DNA of 64,000 bases from DASWJZ01 sp963805325 (GTDB taxonomy: Bacteria > Pseudomonadota > Alphaproteobacteria > Rhizobiales > Afifellaceae): the NCBI GenBank assembly GCA_963805325.1, contig CAWDTS010000004.1:388617-452616 (forward strand). The letters run 5' to 3'. This document shows, in pieces, positions 1 to 9,318 of the stretch. The notes beneath the pieces were generated by a model that saw only the letters and a list, made by a program, of their open reading frames with translations, had not been told where the DNA came from and did no database searches. The translations under genes and the position numbers were made by a program. How positions within the stretch are numbered: position 1 is the first letter of the stretch; the number at the start of each line of letters is the position of its first letter.

Positions 1-1
1 G

Positions 2-211
2 GTGATGAAGGAAGCGGCGGCGCAGTGCGCGGACGAGATCCATCAGTCCGAGACGGACCTGATCCAGTGGTTCCGCGACCAGGGCATCCAGGTGAACGAA
101 GTCGACAAGGCCGCGTTCCAGGCAGCCGTGATGCCGGTGGTGACCGACGAATCGAAGGTCCCCTACACCAAGGAGATGTACGAGCGGATGCAGGCGCTCG
201 CGCCCAACTAG
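2..211 (+). CDS. TRAP transporter substrate-binding protein, C-terminal end (partial)
   Basis: Only the last 69 or so codons are present; the gene begins before the window. The segment is hydrophilic, with the helix-rich tail typical of the DctP family (MYERMQAL near the end), and is followed 31 bases later by a DctQ-type and then a DctM-type permease. That order is the classic TRAP operon. DctP proteins are periplasmic and deliver an organic acid or similar substrate to the membrane subunits. The call rests mainly on the neighbours. The substrate cannot be inferred from this fragment, and the apparent first codon is not a true start. Confidence 0.75.
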   Translation: MMKEAAAQCADEIHQSETDLIQWFRDQGIQVNEVDKAAFQAAVMPVVTDESKVPYTKEMYERMQALAPN

Positions 212-242
212 ACCGGGACGATTTCGGCATCGGCGGCGAGCC

Positions 243-812
243 ATGGCACAGGGGGGCGGTAGCGACGGGCGCGACGAGAGCGCGCCCGTCGCGATTCATC
301 TCGAAGACAAGCAGGTGTCGATCTCCGACATCGGCTGGATCGATGCGCCGGGCATCCTCGTCTTCTGGGTGCTCGCCATCGTCGTCTTTTTGCAGTTCTT
401 CACGCGCTATGTGCTGAACAATTCACTGGCCTGGACCGAGGAGGTAGCGCGCTATCTCCTCATCCTCGTCTGTTTTCTCGGCTCGGTCAGCGTCGTGCGT
501 CGTGGCACGCACATCATGCTTGAATTCGTGCTGAGGGCAGTGCCGCCGCTCTACGGCAAGGTACTGGCCGTCATCGCCGAGTTCATAACGTTCGGCTTCT
601 TCGGCACGCTCACCTGGATCGGAATCACGCTGACCCAGAAGACGCGGCAGCAGATGATCTCGCTGCCGGTCCCGAAGGCCTGGATCTACAGCATCTGCGT
701 AGCTTCCCTCGCGGTCATGACGGTCTATTCGGCGCTCCGGCTCTGGCGAAAGATCCGGGCGAAGCCGGAAGAGATCGCGGCCGAGTTCGACCGACATCTA
801 ACGATGGACTGA
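243..812 (+). CDS. dctQ: TRAP transporter small permease (DctQ family)
   Basis: A 189-residue membrane protein with four hydrophobic segments (about residues 35-58, 72-92, 106-132 and 145-165), as expected for the DctQ small permease. The phrase LAWTEEVARYLL around residue 60 is a family hallmark. The first 30 or so residues are hydrophilic and cytoplasmic. It pairs with the large permease downstream (17-base gap) to form the Na+-coupled membrane complex fed by DctP. All three genes lie on one strand and are probably co-transcribed. The family call is secure; the substrate is unknown. Confidence 0.9.
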   Translation: MAQGGGSDGRDESAPVAIHLEDKQVSISDIGWIDAPGILVFWVLAIVVFLQFFTRYVLNNSLAWTEEVARYLLILVCFLGSVSVVRRGTHIMLEFVLRAVPPLYGKVLAVIAEFITFGFFGTLTWIGITLTQKTRQQMISLPVPKAWIYSICVASLAVMTVYSALRLWRKIRAKPEEIAAEFDRHLTMD

Positions 813-829
813 AGCCCGAGGCGTCCTGA

Positions 830-2107
830 ATGTCGATCTTCCTGATGATTGCGCTCTTGTTCGCCTTGATGATCATCGGCGTTCCGGTTGCCGTGGCGCT
901 GGCTCTTGCGTCACTCGCTTTCGTCGCGACCAACGGCATGCCGCCGATGATCGTGCTCGCCAACATGGTCAACGGCATCAACTCGTTCCCGCTGATCGCC
1001 GTGCCGTTCTTCATCCTCGCCGGCCACTTGATGAACACCGCCGGCATCACCACCCGCATCTTCAATTTTGCCCGCGCCACCGTCGGCTGGATGCATGGCG
1101 GGCTCGGCCACGTGAACGTCGGCGCGAGCGTAATCTTCGCGGGGATGTCGGGCGCTGCGGTGGCGGATGCGGGCGGGCTCGGCAACATCGAGATCAAGGC
1201 GATGCGCGACGCCGGCTACGACACGGATTTCTCCGTCGGCATCACGGCGGCGTCCTCCACCATCGGCCCGATCATCCCGCCGTCTCTGCCACTCGTGATC
1301 TACGGGGTGATCGGCAACGCTTCGATCGGCCAGCTTTTCGCGGCGGGGCTCATCCCCGGCCTGCTGATGGCGGCGATGCTGATGGTCATGGTCGCGTTCT
1401 ACGCACGCCGGCGCAACTATCCGCGCGACACGCGCTTCGAGTTCCGGCGATTCTTTCGCGCGCTCCTCGACGCGGCGCTGCCGCTCTTCACGCCCGTCAT
1501 CATCGTCGGCGGCATCGTGTCGGGGATGTTCACGCCGACGGAGGCGGCGATCGGGGCCGTCGTCTACTCGCTCTTCCTCGGTCTCATCGTTTACCGCACG
1601 CTCGGCTGGCGGGACGTGCTTCGCGTCTCGATGGATACGGTCGAGACGACCGCCGCGATCATGCTGATCGTCGCCGCGTCGGCGGTCTTCGCCTGGATCC
1701 TGACCGCCAATCAGGTGGCGCTGCACTTCGCCAATCTGCTCTTCGCCTTCACCGACAACCGCGTCATTGTGCTTCTCCTGATCACGGTGATGGTGCTCGT
1801 CATCGGCTGCTTCATGGAGACGATCGCGGCGATCACCATCCTGGTGCCGGTGCTCCTGCCGATCGCCGTCAAGATCGGGCTCGATCCGGTGCATTTCGGC
1901 ATCATCCTGATCCTGAACCTGATGATCGGCCTTCTGACGCCGCCGGTCGGAATGGTGCTCTATGTGCTTTCCAAGGTCGCCAACGTGCCGTTCGAGCGCT
2001 GCGTCGTCGCGACGGCGCCGTTCCTAATTCCGCTCGTCTTCGTTCTGATGCTCCTCACGTTTATTCCGGAGCTTTCGATGTGGCTTCCGACGCTGATCTA
2101 TCGGTAG
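830..2107 (+). CDS. dctM: TRAP transporter large permease (DctM family)
   Basis: A 425-residue, very hydrophobic protein with about 11-12 predicted membrane spans, the usual DctM size. Family signatures are visible: FPLIAVPFFILAGHLM near residue 50, GMSGAAVADAGGLG near 105, the PIIPPSLPLVIYG loop near 150, FTPTEAAIGAVVYS near 240 and GLLTPPVGMVLYV near 370. DctM forms the ion-coupled translocation pathway of TRAP transporters. It is the last gene of the dctPQM operon; the next gene, 107 bases on, is an unrelated PHP protein. Confidence 0.93.
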   Translation: MSIFLMIALLFALMIIGVPVAVALALASLAFVATNGMPPMIVLANMVNGINSFPLIAVPFFILAGHLMNTAGITTRIFNFARATVGWMHGGLGHVNVGASVIFAGMSGAAVADAGGLGNIEIKAMRDAGYDTDFSVGITAASSTIGPIIPPSLPLVIYGVIGNASIGQLFAAGLIPGLLMAAMLMVMVAFYARRRNYPRDTRFEFRRFFRALLDAALPLFTPVIIVGGIVSGMFTPTEAAIGAVVYSLFLGLIVYRTLGWRDVLRVSMDTVETTAAIMLIVAASAVFAWILTANQVALHFANLLFAFTDNRVIVLLLITVMVLVIGCFMETIAAITILVPVLLPIAVKIGLDPVHFGIILILNLMIGLLTPPVGMVLYVLSKVANVPFERCVVATAPFLIPLVFVLMLLTFIPELSMWLPTLIYR

Positions 2108-2214
2108 AGGCACGGCGGCGCAGCGATCGCGGCAAACAGCGCGGGATTTGGCATGCACCCGTCATGCAAGTCGGCTAAAAGGCGGTCGCCCGAAACTCTC
2201 CTAGCGGCAGCCCC

Positions 2215-3114
2215 ATGGACCTCAGCGTTTTTCAAAAGCCCGGCCGTTTCTTTCGCGGCAATCTCCATACGCATTCCACCCGCTCCGACGGGAAGCTCGC
2301 GCCCGAGGCGGTTGCCGCGCATTACCGGGACGCCGGCTATGACTTTCTGGCGCTGACCGACCATTTCCTGCCGCGCTACAACTTCCCGATCGTCGACACG
2401 CGGCCATTTCGTAGCAATCGCTTCACCACCATCCTCGGAGCCGAGGTGCATGCGCCGGCGAATTCGCACGGCGAGGCCTGGCATATTCTCTGCGTCGGGC
2501 TGCCCGACGACTTTCCGCCGACCGGCGAGACGGAGACCGGCGTTGCGCTCGCACAGCGCGCGGCCGAAGCTGGCGCGTTCGTCGCGATCGCGCATCCGCA
2601 ATGGTCCGGTCTGCGGATCGAGGATGGCCGCGCCTTGCCGATGGCGCATGCTGTCGAGGTCTACAACAACGGCTGCGCGATGGAGAGCCGACGCGGTGAC
2701 GGGACGGCGCTCCTCGACCAGCTTCTGAACGAGGGGCGCGACATCCTGGCAATAGCCACTGACGATGCGCATTTCCGTTTTTCCGACGCCTGCGGCGGCT
2801 GGGTGATGGTGAAGGCGCGAGAGAACGAGCCGAGCGCGCTGCTTGCGGCGCTGAAGCGGGGCGACTTCTATTCCAGCCAGGGCCCGGAGATTCATTCGGC
2901 GGAAATCGTCGGTGGAGCGCTGCACGTGGAATGTTCCCCGGCGATCGCCGTCGCGGCGGTCGGGCGCGGCTCGCGCGGCGTCGACGTCCACGGACGGCAG
3001 CTGACGCGCGCCGAGCTCTCGCTCGAGCGCTTCGCCGGCGACTGGTTCCGCTTCGTCGTCGGAGATGCGGCCGGCCGCTGGGCCTGGAGCAACCCGGTGC
3101 GGCTCGACGCCTGA
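2215..3114 (+). CDS. PHP-domain metal-dependent hydrolase
   Basis: A 299-residue protein with PHP-family metal-ligand motifs in order: NLHTHSTRSDG (about residues 19-29), LTDH (about 47-50), a histidine in AIAHPQW (about 125) and DDAH (about 184-187). Proteins of this type (CehA/McbA-like) are phosphoesterases or carbamate hydrolases; the substrate here is not evident. No signal peptide is visible, so it is probably cytoplasmic. It lies downstream of the TRAP operon on the same strand, but the 107-base gap leaves co-transcription open. The start at 2215 puts the first metal motif at the usual distance from the N-terminus. Confidence 0.8.
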   Translation: MDLSVFQKPGRFFRGNLHTHSTRSDGKLAPEAVAAHYRDAGYDFLALTDHFLPRYNFPIVDTRPFRSNRFTTILGAEVHAPANSHGEAWHILCVGLPDDFPPTGETETGVALAQRAAEAGAFVAIAHPQWSGLRIEDGRALPMAHAVEVYNNGCAMESRRGDGTALLDQLLNEGRDILAIATDDAHFRFSDACGGWVMVKARENEPSALLAALKRGDFYSSQGPEIHSAEIVGGALHVECSPAIAVAAVGRGSRGVDVHGRQLTRAELSLERFAGDWFRFVVGDAAGRWAWSNPVRLDA

Positions 3115-3227
3115 GGCTTCCGGGGCGCGCTATCACGCCGGTTTGTATGGCGGGGGCCATGCGCCTCTCGGCAACCTGCAATTCCCGGTCCAAAATACCG
3201 CCGGCTCAAGCCGCGGAGGCCAAGAGG

Positions 3228-4040
3228 ATGCGGGTCCGAAGGCTGCTCTTTGCCGGCGCCGCCTGTCTCGCCCTTCAGATCGGGACGGCGGCCGCCGAAG
3301 ACATGGACGTGGATCTTGAGCTGGTGCTCGCGGTTGATGTCTCGCGCTCCATGGATGCTGCCGAGCAGGAGCTTCAAAAGCAGGGCTATATCGCCGCGGT
3401 CCAGCATCCGGACGTTCTGGAGGCGATCCGCGAGGGCTTCCTCGGGCGGATCGCCGTCACCTACGCCGAATGGGCCGGACCCAATTCGCAGCAGATCATC
3501 GCGCCCTGGACCGTCGTCGACGGGGCGGATTCGGCCAAGGTGCTCGCCGACAGGATTGCCTCGGTGCCGCTTTCCTATCTGCACGGCACGTCGATATCGG
3601 GCGCGCTCCGCTTCTCAGCGGGGCTTTTCGAGGGGAACGGATTTCGCAGCACGCGGCAGGTGATCGACGTCTCGGGCGACGGGCCGAACAACATGGGCTA
3701 TCCGGTGCTGGAAGCTCGGCAGGCGGTGCTCGACCGCGGGATCACCGTCAACGGCCTGCCGATCATGCTCCATGCCGACCCTTTCAGCGGTTATTCGATC
3801 CCGAACCTCGACCTCTACTACCAGGACTGCGTGATCGGCGGGCCCGGCGCCTTTCTGGTCACCGTGAAGGACATCCAGCAGATCGAGGAGGCGATCCGGC
3901 GCAAGCTCGTGCTTGAGATCGCAGGGGCCACGCCGAAGATCATCCCGGCGCAGTTCGACCGGCCGCAGTTCGATCAGCCGGAACGGCAAATCGACTGCTT
4001 GGTCGGCGAGAAGCTCAGGCAGCGATGGATGGATCCCTGA
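3228..4040 (+). CDS. DUF1194 (VWA-like) secreted protein
   Basis: A 270-residue protein with an N-terminal signal peptide (RRLLFAGAACLAL, cleavage after about residue 25) followed by a von Willebrand A-like fold. LVLAVDVSRSMD has the DxSxS metal site, VIDVSGDGPNN is conserved, and ITVNGLPI follows. This is the layout of DUF1194 proteins, which are exported and of unknown function. The ATG at 3228 was chosen because it begins the signal peptide and sits behind a purine-rich stretch. The same frame is open far upstream but overlaps the PHP gene there and looks non-coding. Confidence 0.85.
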   Translation: MRVRRLLFAGAACLALQIGTAAAEDMDVDLELVLAVDVSRSMDAAEQELQKQGYIAAVQHPDVLEAIREGFLGRIAVTYAEWAGPNSQQIIAPWTVVDGADSAKVLADRIASVPLSYLHGTSISGALRFSAGLFEGNGFRSTRQVIDVSGDGPNNMGYPVLEARQAVLDRGITVNGLPIMLHADPFSGYSIPNLDLYYQDCVIGGPGAFLVTVKDIQQIEEAIRRKLVLEIAGATPKIIPAQFDRPQFDQPERQIDCLVGEKLRQRWMDP

Positions 4041-4058
4041 GACCGCTCAGGGGGGCGG

Positions 4059-5093
4059 TTACTCGCCGGCCTGACCGGCGGAGCGCTTCAGCGCCCGGAT
4101 CTCGGCGAGCGCTTCAAAGAAGCGGTTCTCGGCGTTGCTGGCGCCCGCTTCATCTGGTTTCGGCTTGCCGCTTTCCGGCAGCATACGCAGCGCGACGAGC
4201 TCGCCGATATTGGATGGGGCAGGCGCGGTCGCGGCCGGCAAATGCGTCGCCTCGACCGGCTCCTCGGCGGCTGCCTCCTCCGGCTCATCGCTCTCCTGGC
4301 CCGCGAGCCGCTGCAGATCGCGCGTCGCCTCGATGACGACGGCCTCGGACTGTTCGGGCAATTCGCTGACGACGTGCTTCGGCCGGGTCGGGAGCGGCAC
4401 AACGCTTCCGCGATGTTGTGTCTCCGGTACGTCGGCGGCCAGCTCGTCCTCGCCCCCAAAGTGCTCGATGTCGCGATCGGCATAGGCGCGCGGCAGCCGC
4501 GCTCCCTCCACCTCGAAGGGTACCGGCGAACCGGGTTCCTCGCCCAGCCGGGCACGGAGTGTATCGTTCTCTGCACGGAGCGTGACGACGGCGAGACGGC
4601 GCTGGTCGGCAAGGACAGATGCCTCGTCGAGCGCCTCCTCGGCGTTGGCGCGCCGTTTCGTCTCGAGCTTCAGGGCATGCTGGGCGGAGCGAAGGGCGGC
4701 GCCGGCCTCGGCATGCCGCCGCTCCAGATCCTGAACGAGGTCGCGCTCGGACCCAAGACGGCGCTCGATATCGTGGAAATCCTCTGCGTCGGCGACGAGC
4801 TCGGCCTGCGCGTTCATCAAATCGCGCTCTTTCAGGTCGGCTTCCAGACGATAGGAGGTCGCCATGTCGAGGACATGGCTCACCTCGCGCTCCAGCCGGT
4901 GCATCTGCACGGCATGGCGCGCGCGCAGCTCATCGCGCTCGCTCTCGAACTCGGCCCGTCGCATGGCGATTCCGGCTAGCAACCGCCGCTCGGTCAGACG
5001 CCGCGTTCGACGGACGAGCGCGACCGAAAAAGCGAGCCACGCCAGCCCGCTTACGAAGAAGCCGAGGGCGAAGATCATAGCCGACTGGATCAT
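4059..5093 (-). CDS. Membrane-anchored coiled-coil protein, function unknown
   Basis: A 344-residue protein with one N-terminal membrane segment (about residues 4-26, FALGFFVSGLAWLAFSVAL) followed by a charged stretch rich in Glu, Arg and Ala with heptad spacing (about 30-190), consistent with a long cytoplasmic coiled coil. The C-terminal third is acidic and low in complexity. It converges with the DUF1194 gene. I do not recognise a named family; proteins with this layout are common in Hyphomicrobiales and are sometimes involved in envelope or division functions, but that is only an inference. Confidence 0.7.
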   Translation of the reverse strand: MIQSAMIFALGFFVSGLAWLAFSVALVRRTRRLTERRLLAGIAMRRAEFESERDELRARHAVQMHRLEREVSHVLDMATSYRLEADLKERDLMNAQAELVADAEDFHDIERRLGSERDLVQDLERRHAEAGAALRSAQHALKLETKRRANAEEALDEASVLADQRRLAVVTLRAENDTLRARLGEEPGSPVPFEVEGARLPRAYADRDIEHFGGEDELAADVPETQHRGSVVPLPTRPKHVVSELPEQSEAVVIEATRDLQRLAGQESDEPEEAAAEEPVEATHLPAATAPAPSNIGELVALRMLPESGKPKPDEAGASNAENRFFEALAEIRALKRSAGQAGE

Positions 5094-5247
5094 TGACGGC
5101 TCCGCTACGCCACCCTTCGGGCAGTATAGGCGGGAATATCGGCTGGTAACAGAAGGACGCGCGGTGTCCCCGAAAATTCCTGCCGGATGGCGTCAAATCC
5201 TTGTGGGGTGTGACGAATCAGGCACGCCGGGTGCGCCCAAAGGCGCA

Positions 5248-5838
5248 TCAGAAGGGGTTCCAGGTGGGCCGCGGCGTGAACTTCAGGTAGCCGATGTTGA
5301 TGCCGAGTCGGGCGCCGACGCCGGTTCTGATCGGAACCACGTAGACCGTGGCATTCGGCGTGTCGGCGTTGGCGAGCACCGTCATCCCGAGTCCGGCGAC
5401 CAGATAGGCCGAGCCGTCGACCCCACCATAGCGGCGGTAGATGGCCAGGGAATTCGGGAGGTCGTAGACGAGCATCATGGTGCGGTTGCCGTCGCCGCCG
5501 AAGTCCCAGCCGACCGACGGGCCCTGCCAATAGACCTGCCGCCGGCCTTCGATCTTCGTGTAGAGGAAGCCGTCCCCATAGCGCACGCCGCCGATAATCG
5601 CGCCGCCGCCTTCCTGGCCGATGATGTAGCCGTTGGGCAGGCCGTAGTGGGAAACAGCCTTCTCGACCAGTGCGGCCAGGCCGCCGGACACCTCGCCGAA
5701 GAACCGGTGCCCGGCGTCGACGATCTCCTGCGCCGAATAGGTCTCGTTCGCAGGCGCGGCGGAAAAAGCGGGGCCGAGCGTCGCTGAAAGCATGAGGGCG
5801 GCGGCGAAAAGCCTGGAAAACGAGCGGAAAAGGGCCAT
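5248..5838 (-). CDS. eipA: EipA-like envelope protein (DUF1134)
   Basis: A 196-residue exported protein with an N-terminal signal peptide (about residues 1-28) and the DUF1134 core: EIVDAGHRFFGEVSGGLA, a Gly-rich EGGGAIIGGVRYGDG segment, and GPSVGWDFGGDGNR. In Brucella the DUF1134 protein EipA is a periplasmic envelope-integrity factor whose gene is under CtrA control. Here a CtrA-type box lies 78 bases upstream (5916-5930) and the ctrA pathway genes are the next neighbours, which fits. Function is by family; the exact role in this organism is inferred. Confidence 0.85.
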   Translation of the reverse strand: MALFRSFSRLFAAALMLSATLGPAFSAAPANETYSAQEIVDAGHRFFGEVSGGLAALVEKAVSHYGLPNGYIIGQEGGGAIIGGVRYGDGFLYTKIEGRRQVYWQGPSVGWDFGGDGNRTMMLVYDLPNSLAIYRRYGGVDGSAYLVAGLGMTVLANADTPNATVYVVPIRTGVGARLGINIGYLKFTPRPTWNPF

Positions 5839-5915
5839 GGACTGTCCTCGCCTCGGCGGATGTTCGAAAGCCCGGAGCGCGCGATCCCGGGCCGCCTACA
5901 GTTCGCGCGCCAGGG

Positions 5916-5930
5916 TAAATGTCGGGTTAA
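5916..5930 (-). promoter_or_regulatory. CtrA-type box upstream of eipA
   Basis: On the minus strand the sequence reads TTAA-CCCGACA-TTTA, a 7-of-8 match to the CtrA consensus TTAA-N7-TTAA, 78 bases upstream of eipA. It also lies between eipA and the divergent chpT gene and could affect either. Binding is inferred from the motif and from the known CtrA control of eipA in Brucella. Confidence 0.55.
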
Positions 5931-6061
5931 GGTCGCGGGTCGCGGCGAACGGCGCTTGGCAGCAGCCGGGGCGGCCTGTAAGCCTTCAACGAGGGTGCTT
6001 TTCGCGTAAGTCTGCGCCCGCCATCTCGACATCCCTCCATGGAACGAACGGCGCCATCCGC

Positions 6062-6703
6062 ATGACCGACAAGATCGATCCGCTTGAGCTTGCTGCGCTC
6101 ATTGCGAGCCGCGTCTGCCACGACATCATCTCCCCCGTCGGGGCGATCGTGAACGGGCTGGAAGTCCTGGAGGAAGAAAAGGACAAATCCATGCGCGAGT
6201 TCGCGCAGGATCTGGTGCAGAAGAGCGCGCGGCAGGCGAGCGCCAAATTGCAGTTCGCAAGGCTCGCATTCGGCGCCTCCGGCGGGGCTGGCTCGGAGCT
6301 CGACATGGTCGACGCCGGCCGCGTCGCCTCCGCCTTCATGGAGCGGGAAAAGCCGGCGCTCGACTGGCAGGTGAAGGCCGGGCTGCTGCCTAAATCGGAG
6401 GCAAAGCTCCTCCTGAACCTCCTGACCATCGCGCTGAACTCGGTCGCCCGCGGCGGCACGATCACCGTCACGGCCGAGCGCGAAGGCGGCGAGACCGTCA
6501 TGCGGGTGGTGGCCGAGGGCGACCGCGCGAAGCTCCCCGCCGGGGTGAAAGAGGTGATCGCGGAGGGGGCGATGCCGAACCCGCTCGATGCGCATGCCGT
6601 GCAGCCGCTCTATGCCGCGCTTCTCGCCAAAGAGGCGAAGATGGGCATCACCGCAACGCAGGAGGAGAACCGCGTGGTTCTCGCCGCGAGGCCGGTCGCC
6701 TGA
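6062..6703 (+). CDS. chpT: Histidine phosphotransferase ChpT
   Basis: A 213-residue protein matching ChpT, the phosphotransferase that passes phosphate from the hybrid kinase CckA to CtrA and CpdR in alphaproteobacteria. The phospho-accepting histidine is His20 in SRVCHDIISPVGAIVNGLEV, within an N-terminal dimerisation helical hairpin. The C-terminal half is a degenerate ATPase-like fold (LLNLLTIALNSVARGG is visible). The ATG at 6062 places His20 where the family has it; the open frame extends upstream but those codons look unrelated. The location beside a receiver gene and ctrA supports the call. Confidence 0.92.
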   Translation: MTDKIDPLELAALIASRVCHDIISPVGAIVNGLEVLEEEKDKSMREFAQDLVQKSARQASAKLQFARLAFGASGGAGSELDMVDAGRVASAFMEREKPALDWQVKAGLLPKSEAKLLLNLLTIALNSVARGGTITVTAEREGGETVMRVVAEGDRAKLPAGVKEVIAEGAMPNPLDAHAVQPLYAALLAKEAKMGITATQEENRVVLAARPVA

Positions 6704-6890
6704 GGTCCTGACCGCAGGTCCGCCAAAAAAATCTTGCCGAGCCGCTAACGCCGTCGTTCGGCTTTGCCCTATGCGGGGCGAGGACTCTTAAGCACGCTCC
6801 TTGACCGCGAGGTAACCCGCTTTCGCCTAACGTTCGCTCAAGAGAGCCGCCAACAGAAGCGGCGGCCAGGCGTCAAGCGGGTGAATACCT

Positions 6891-7256
6891 ATGAAGCATT
6901 GTCTCATCGTTGATGACTCAAGCTCGATCCGGAAAGTCGCGCGCCGGATCCTTGAGGAATCGGACTTTCGCGCAAGCGAAGCCGGGACGCGCGCCGAAGC
7001 GATCGACGTGTGCCGCAACGACATGCCGGACTGCGTCGTGGTCGACTGGCAGATGCCGGACGGCGACGTCATGAAGTTCCTGACCAAGCTCCGTGCGCTG
7101 CCGGGCGGCGCGCAGCCGACGGTCATGTATCTGACCTCGGAGAACGACCCGGACAACGTCGCCCGCGCCATGCGGAGCGGCGCCGACGTCCACATGATGA
7201 AGCCGTTCGATCGCGAGAGCTTCATCAAGCCGTTCGCCGAGGCCGGGCTGCTTTAG
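6891..7256 (+). CDS. Single-domain CheY-like response regulator
   Basis: A 121-residue receiver with no output domain. The acidic pocket is Asp8-Asp9, the phospho-acceptor is Asp52 in VVDWQMPDGD, the Thr/Ser is in MYLTSEN and the Lys is in MMKPFD, so all canonical residues are present. It sits between chpT and ctrA, an arrangement seen in other Hyphomicrobiales, and may take phosphate from ChpT or another kinase. It does not start like CpdR and I give it no name. A strong hairpin terminator lies 27 bases after the stop. Confidence 0.88.
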   Translation: MKHCLIVDDSSSIRKVARRILEESDFRASEAGTRAEAIDVCRNDMPDCVVVDWQMPDGDVMKFLTKLRALPGGAQPTVMYLTSENDPDNVARAMRSGADVHMMKPFDRESFIKPFAEAGLL

Positions 7257-7282
7257 AAGGTCCATCACGCGGCGGACCAAAG

Positions 7283-7314
7283 AAAAAGGCCGGCCCAATG
7301 GGCCGGCCTTTTTT
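7283..7314. terminator. Bidirectional intrinsic terminator
   Basis: The sequence reads AAAAAGGCCGGCCC, loop AAT, then GGGCCGGCCTTTTTT. It forms a perfect GC-rich stem flanked by an A-tract on one side and a T-tract on the other. It lies between the convergent response-regulator gene and ctrA and would stop transcription from both. Confidence 0.9.
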
Positions 7315-7342
7315 CGATGGCGGGAGTTGCGCGGATCGCCGC

Positions 7343-8044
<702 letters not shown>

Positions 8045-8139
8045 CCCAATCCCCTTGTCAGCTCTTTATTGCGGACACCGCCACTCTCAAGCCACGCTGC
8101 CGCGAGCCAGATCAAATCCGACGCACACGCTATCGTGGA

Positions 8140-8154
8140 ATGGTTAACAGATTC
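8140..8154 (-). promoter_or_regulatory. CtrA half-box TTAACCAT and GANTC site upstream of ctrA
   Basis: On the minus strand the sequence is GAATC-TG-TTAACCAT, about 95-110 bases before the ctrA start. TTAACCAT is a recognised CtrA half-site and GANTC is the CcrM methylation site; the two together are typical of ctrA promoters in Caulobacter and rhizobia. The match is seen; autoregulation and methylation control are inferred. Confidence 0.6.
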
Positions 8155-8326
8155 TGTTTGGTCGCGGCAAGCGCACACTATGAAGTTTCCTTGATAAACT
8201 CTTAAATCCATTCTCAAATCCGAGCCGACCCCGGCCCCTTACTCCATTCAACATCTTTGACTAAGGGAATTCGCGCTGTGGGCGCGGCAGCGATGCAACA
8301 GGCATCGATCAGCGCGAACGGTGCGG

Positions 8327-8341
8327 TTTACCCTGCTTTAA
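8327..8341 (+). promoter_or_regulatory. CtrA-type box upstream of the fliJ-like gene
   Basis: TTTA-CCCTGCT-TTAA, 7 of 8 positions of the CtrA consensus TTAA-N7-TTAA, 125 bases upstream of the FliJ-like gene. The 421-base space between ctrA and this gene (8045-8465) otherwise holds the ctrA promoter elements and shows no coding sequence. Control is inferred. Confidence 0.5.
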
Positions 8342-8465
8342 ATCATCTCCTCCATGATTAATGCGACCCGTAAATGAAACGTTACCGCCTGCGGGCAGAA
8401 GCCAAGGGTCGAACAGGGATCGCCGAAAGTGAGGCGGACCTCGGGGCTTTGGGGGAGTATTGCGT

Positions 8466-8837
8466 ATGAAGTCGCGAGATTCTGCAGTGCGCATGTTGCG
8501 CTTTCAGGCCGAAGAGCGTCGGAGGCAGGTCGGCCAGATCGAGACGATGATCGAGGAGTTCGGACGGATGATCTCCGACCTCGATCTGGAGATCGCCGCC
8601 GAGCACCGACGAACCGGCATCGACGACGAGAAGCACTTCGCCTATTCGACTTTCGCCCGCGCCGCCAAGCAGCGGCGTGCCAACCTCGAAGCCTCCGTCG
8701 CCGAACTTGGCGGGCAGCTCGATACGGCAAAGGCGGCGCTCGACCTGGCGTTGGCCGAAGTTGAGCGCGAGGAGGAAAAGCTGGAGCGCGAGTCCACGCA
8801 GGACACCGGGCGTCACGCTACGCGCGCCGCAAGCTGA
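8466..8837 (+). CDS. fliJ: FliJ-like coiled-coil protein
   Basis: A 123-residue protein, almost entirely charged heptad-like helix (about residues 5-115), with the size and composition of the flagellar export chaperone FliJ, which escorts subunits to the FliI ATPase. In Hyphomicrobiales a fliJ-type gene is commonly found beside ctrA, and a CtrA-type box lies upstream. No other flagellar gene is in the window, and FliJ sequences are poorly conserved, so the name rests on length, helix pattern and neighbourhood. The ATG at 8466 was preferred over a TTG two codons earlier. Confidence 0.65.
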   Translation: MKSRDSAVRMLRFQAEERRRQVGQIETMIEEFGRMISDLDLEIAAEHRRTGIDDEKHFAYSTFARAAKQRRANLEASVAELGGQLDTAKAALDLALAEVEREEEKLERESTQDTGRHATRAAS

Positions 8838-9011
8838 GCCTTCCGAATTCTTTGAGATCGACGCGGCGCGGGCTCTAGCCGAGAGCGTGCGCCGCGGGCC
8901 TTTCCTAGATAAGCATCGCCTCGGCTTCGGGCCGCTGGAGAAGCGGGTCATCGAGCGCTGGTGCGTGGCCCCGGCCACGTGGCAATGCGCACAGGACCAT
9001 CGCCTGCTCGG

Positions 9012-9311
9012 TCATGTCGAGAGCACGTCGCGATACTCCGGATGGCGGCGGAACTGCGCCGCGGCGAAGGGACAGAGCGGAAAGATCTTCGCACCCTTCT
9101 CGCGCGCCTCGGCGATGGCGCGCTCAAGCAGGCGGTTCCCGGCGTGCTGCCCGCGGAGCGCCTCAGGCACCTCGGTGTGGTCGATGATGATGAGCGCGTC
9201 GCTCGCCCGTGAGAACGTCATCTCGGCGACGGCGTCACCGATCTTCAGCCGATAGACACCGCCGCTCCTTGTGTCCTCGCGCTCGATCTCCTGGCTCGGA
9301 TCTTCGCTCAT
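9012..9311 (-). CDS. Small GNAT-like N-acetyltransferase
   Basis: A 99-residue protein of the short GNAT subgroup (YidJ/Gcn5-like). It has a beta strand ending in IIDHTEVPEALRGQHAGNRLL, where the second half is the acetyl-CoA pyrophosphate loop (R-G-Q-H-A-G), then FPLCPFAAAQFRRHPEY, typical of the C-terminus of this subgroup. The substrate is unknown. It is the last gene of a tight three-gene cluster on the minus strand (8 bases after a paralogue). Confidence 0.8.
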   Translation of the reverse strand: MSEDPSQEIEREDTRSGGVYRLKIGDAVAEMTFSRASDALIIIDHTEVPEALRGQHAGNRLLERAIAEAREKGAKIFPLCPFAAAQFRRHPEYRDVLST

Positions 9312-9318
9312 GTCGGCC

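Noticed and set aside
911..1894. Long minus-strand frame over the large TRAP permease gene
   Set aside because: It lies entirely within the DctM gene on the opposite strand and has the Arg/His/Asp-rich composition of a shadow frame.
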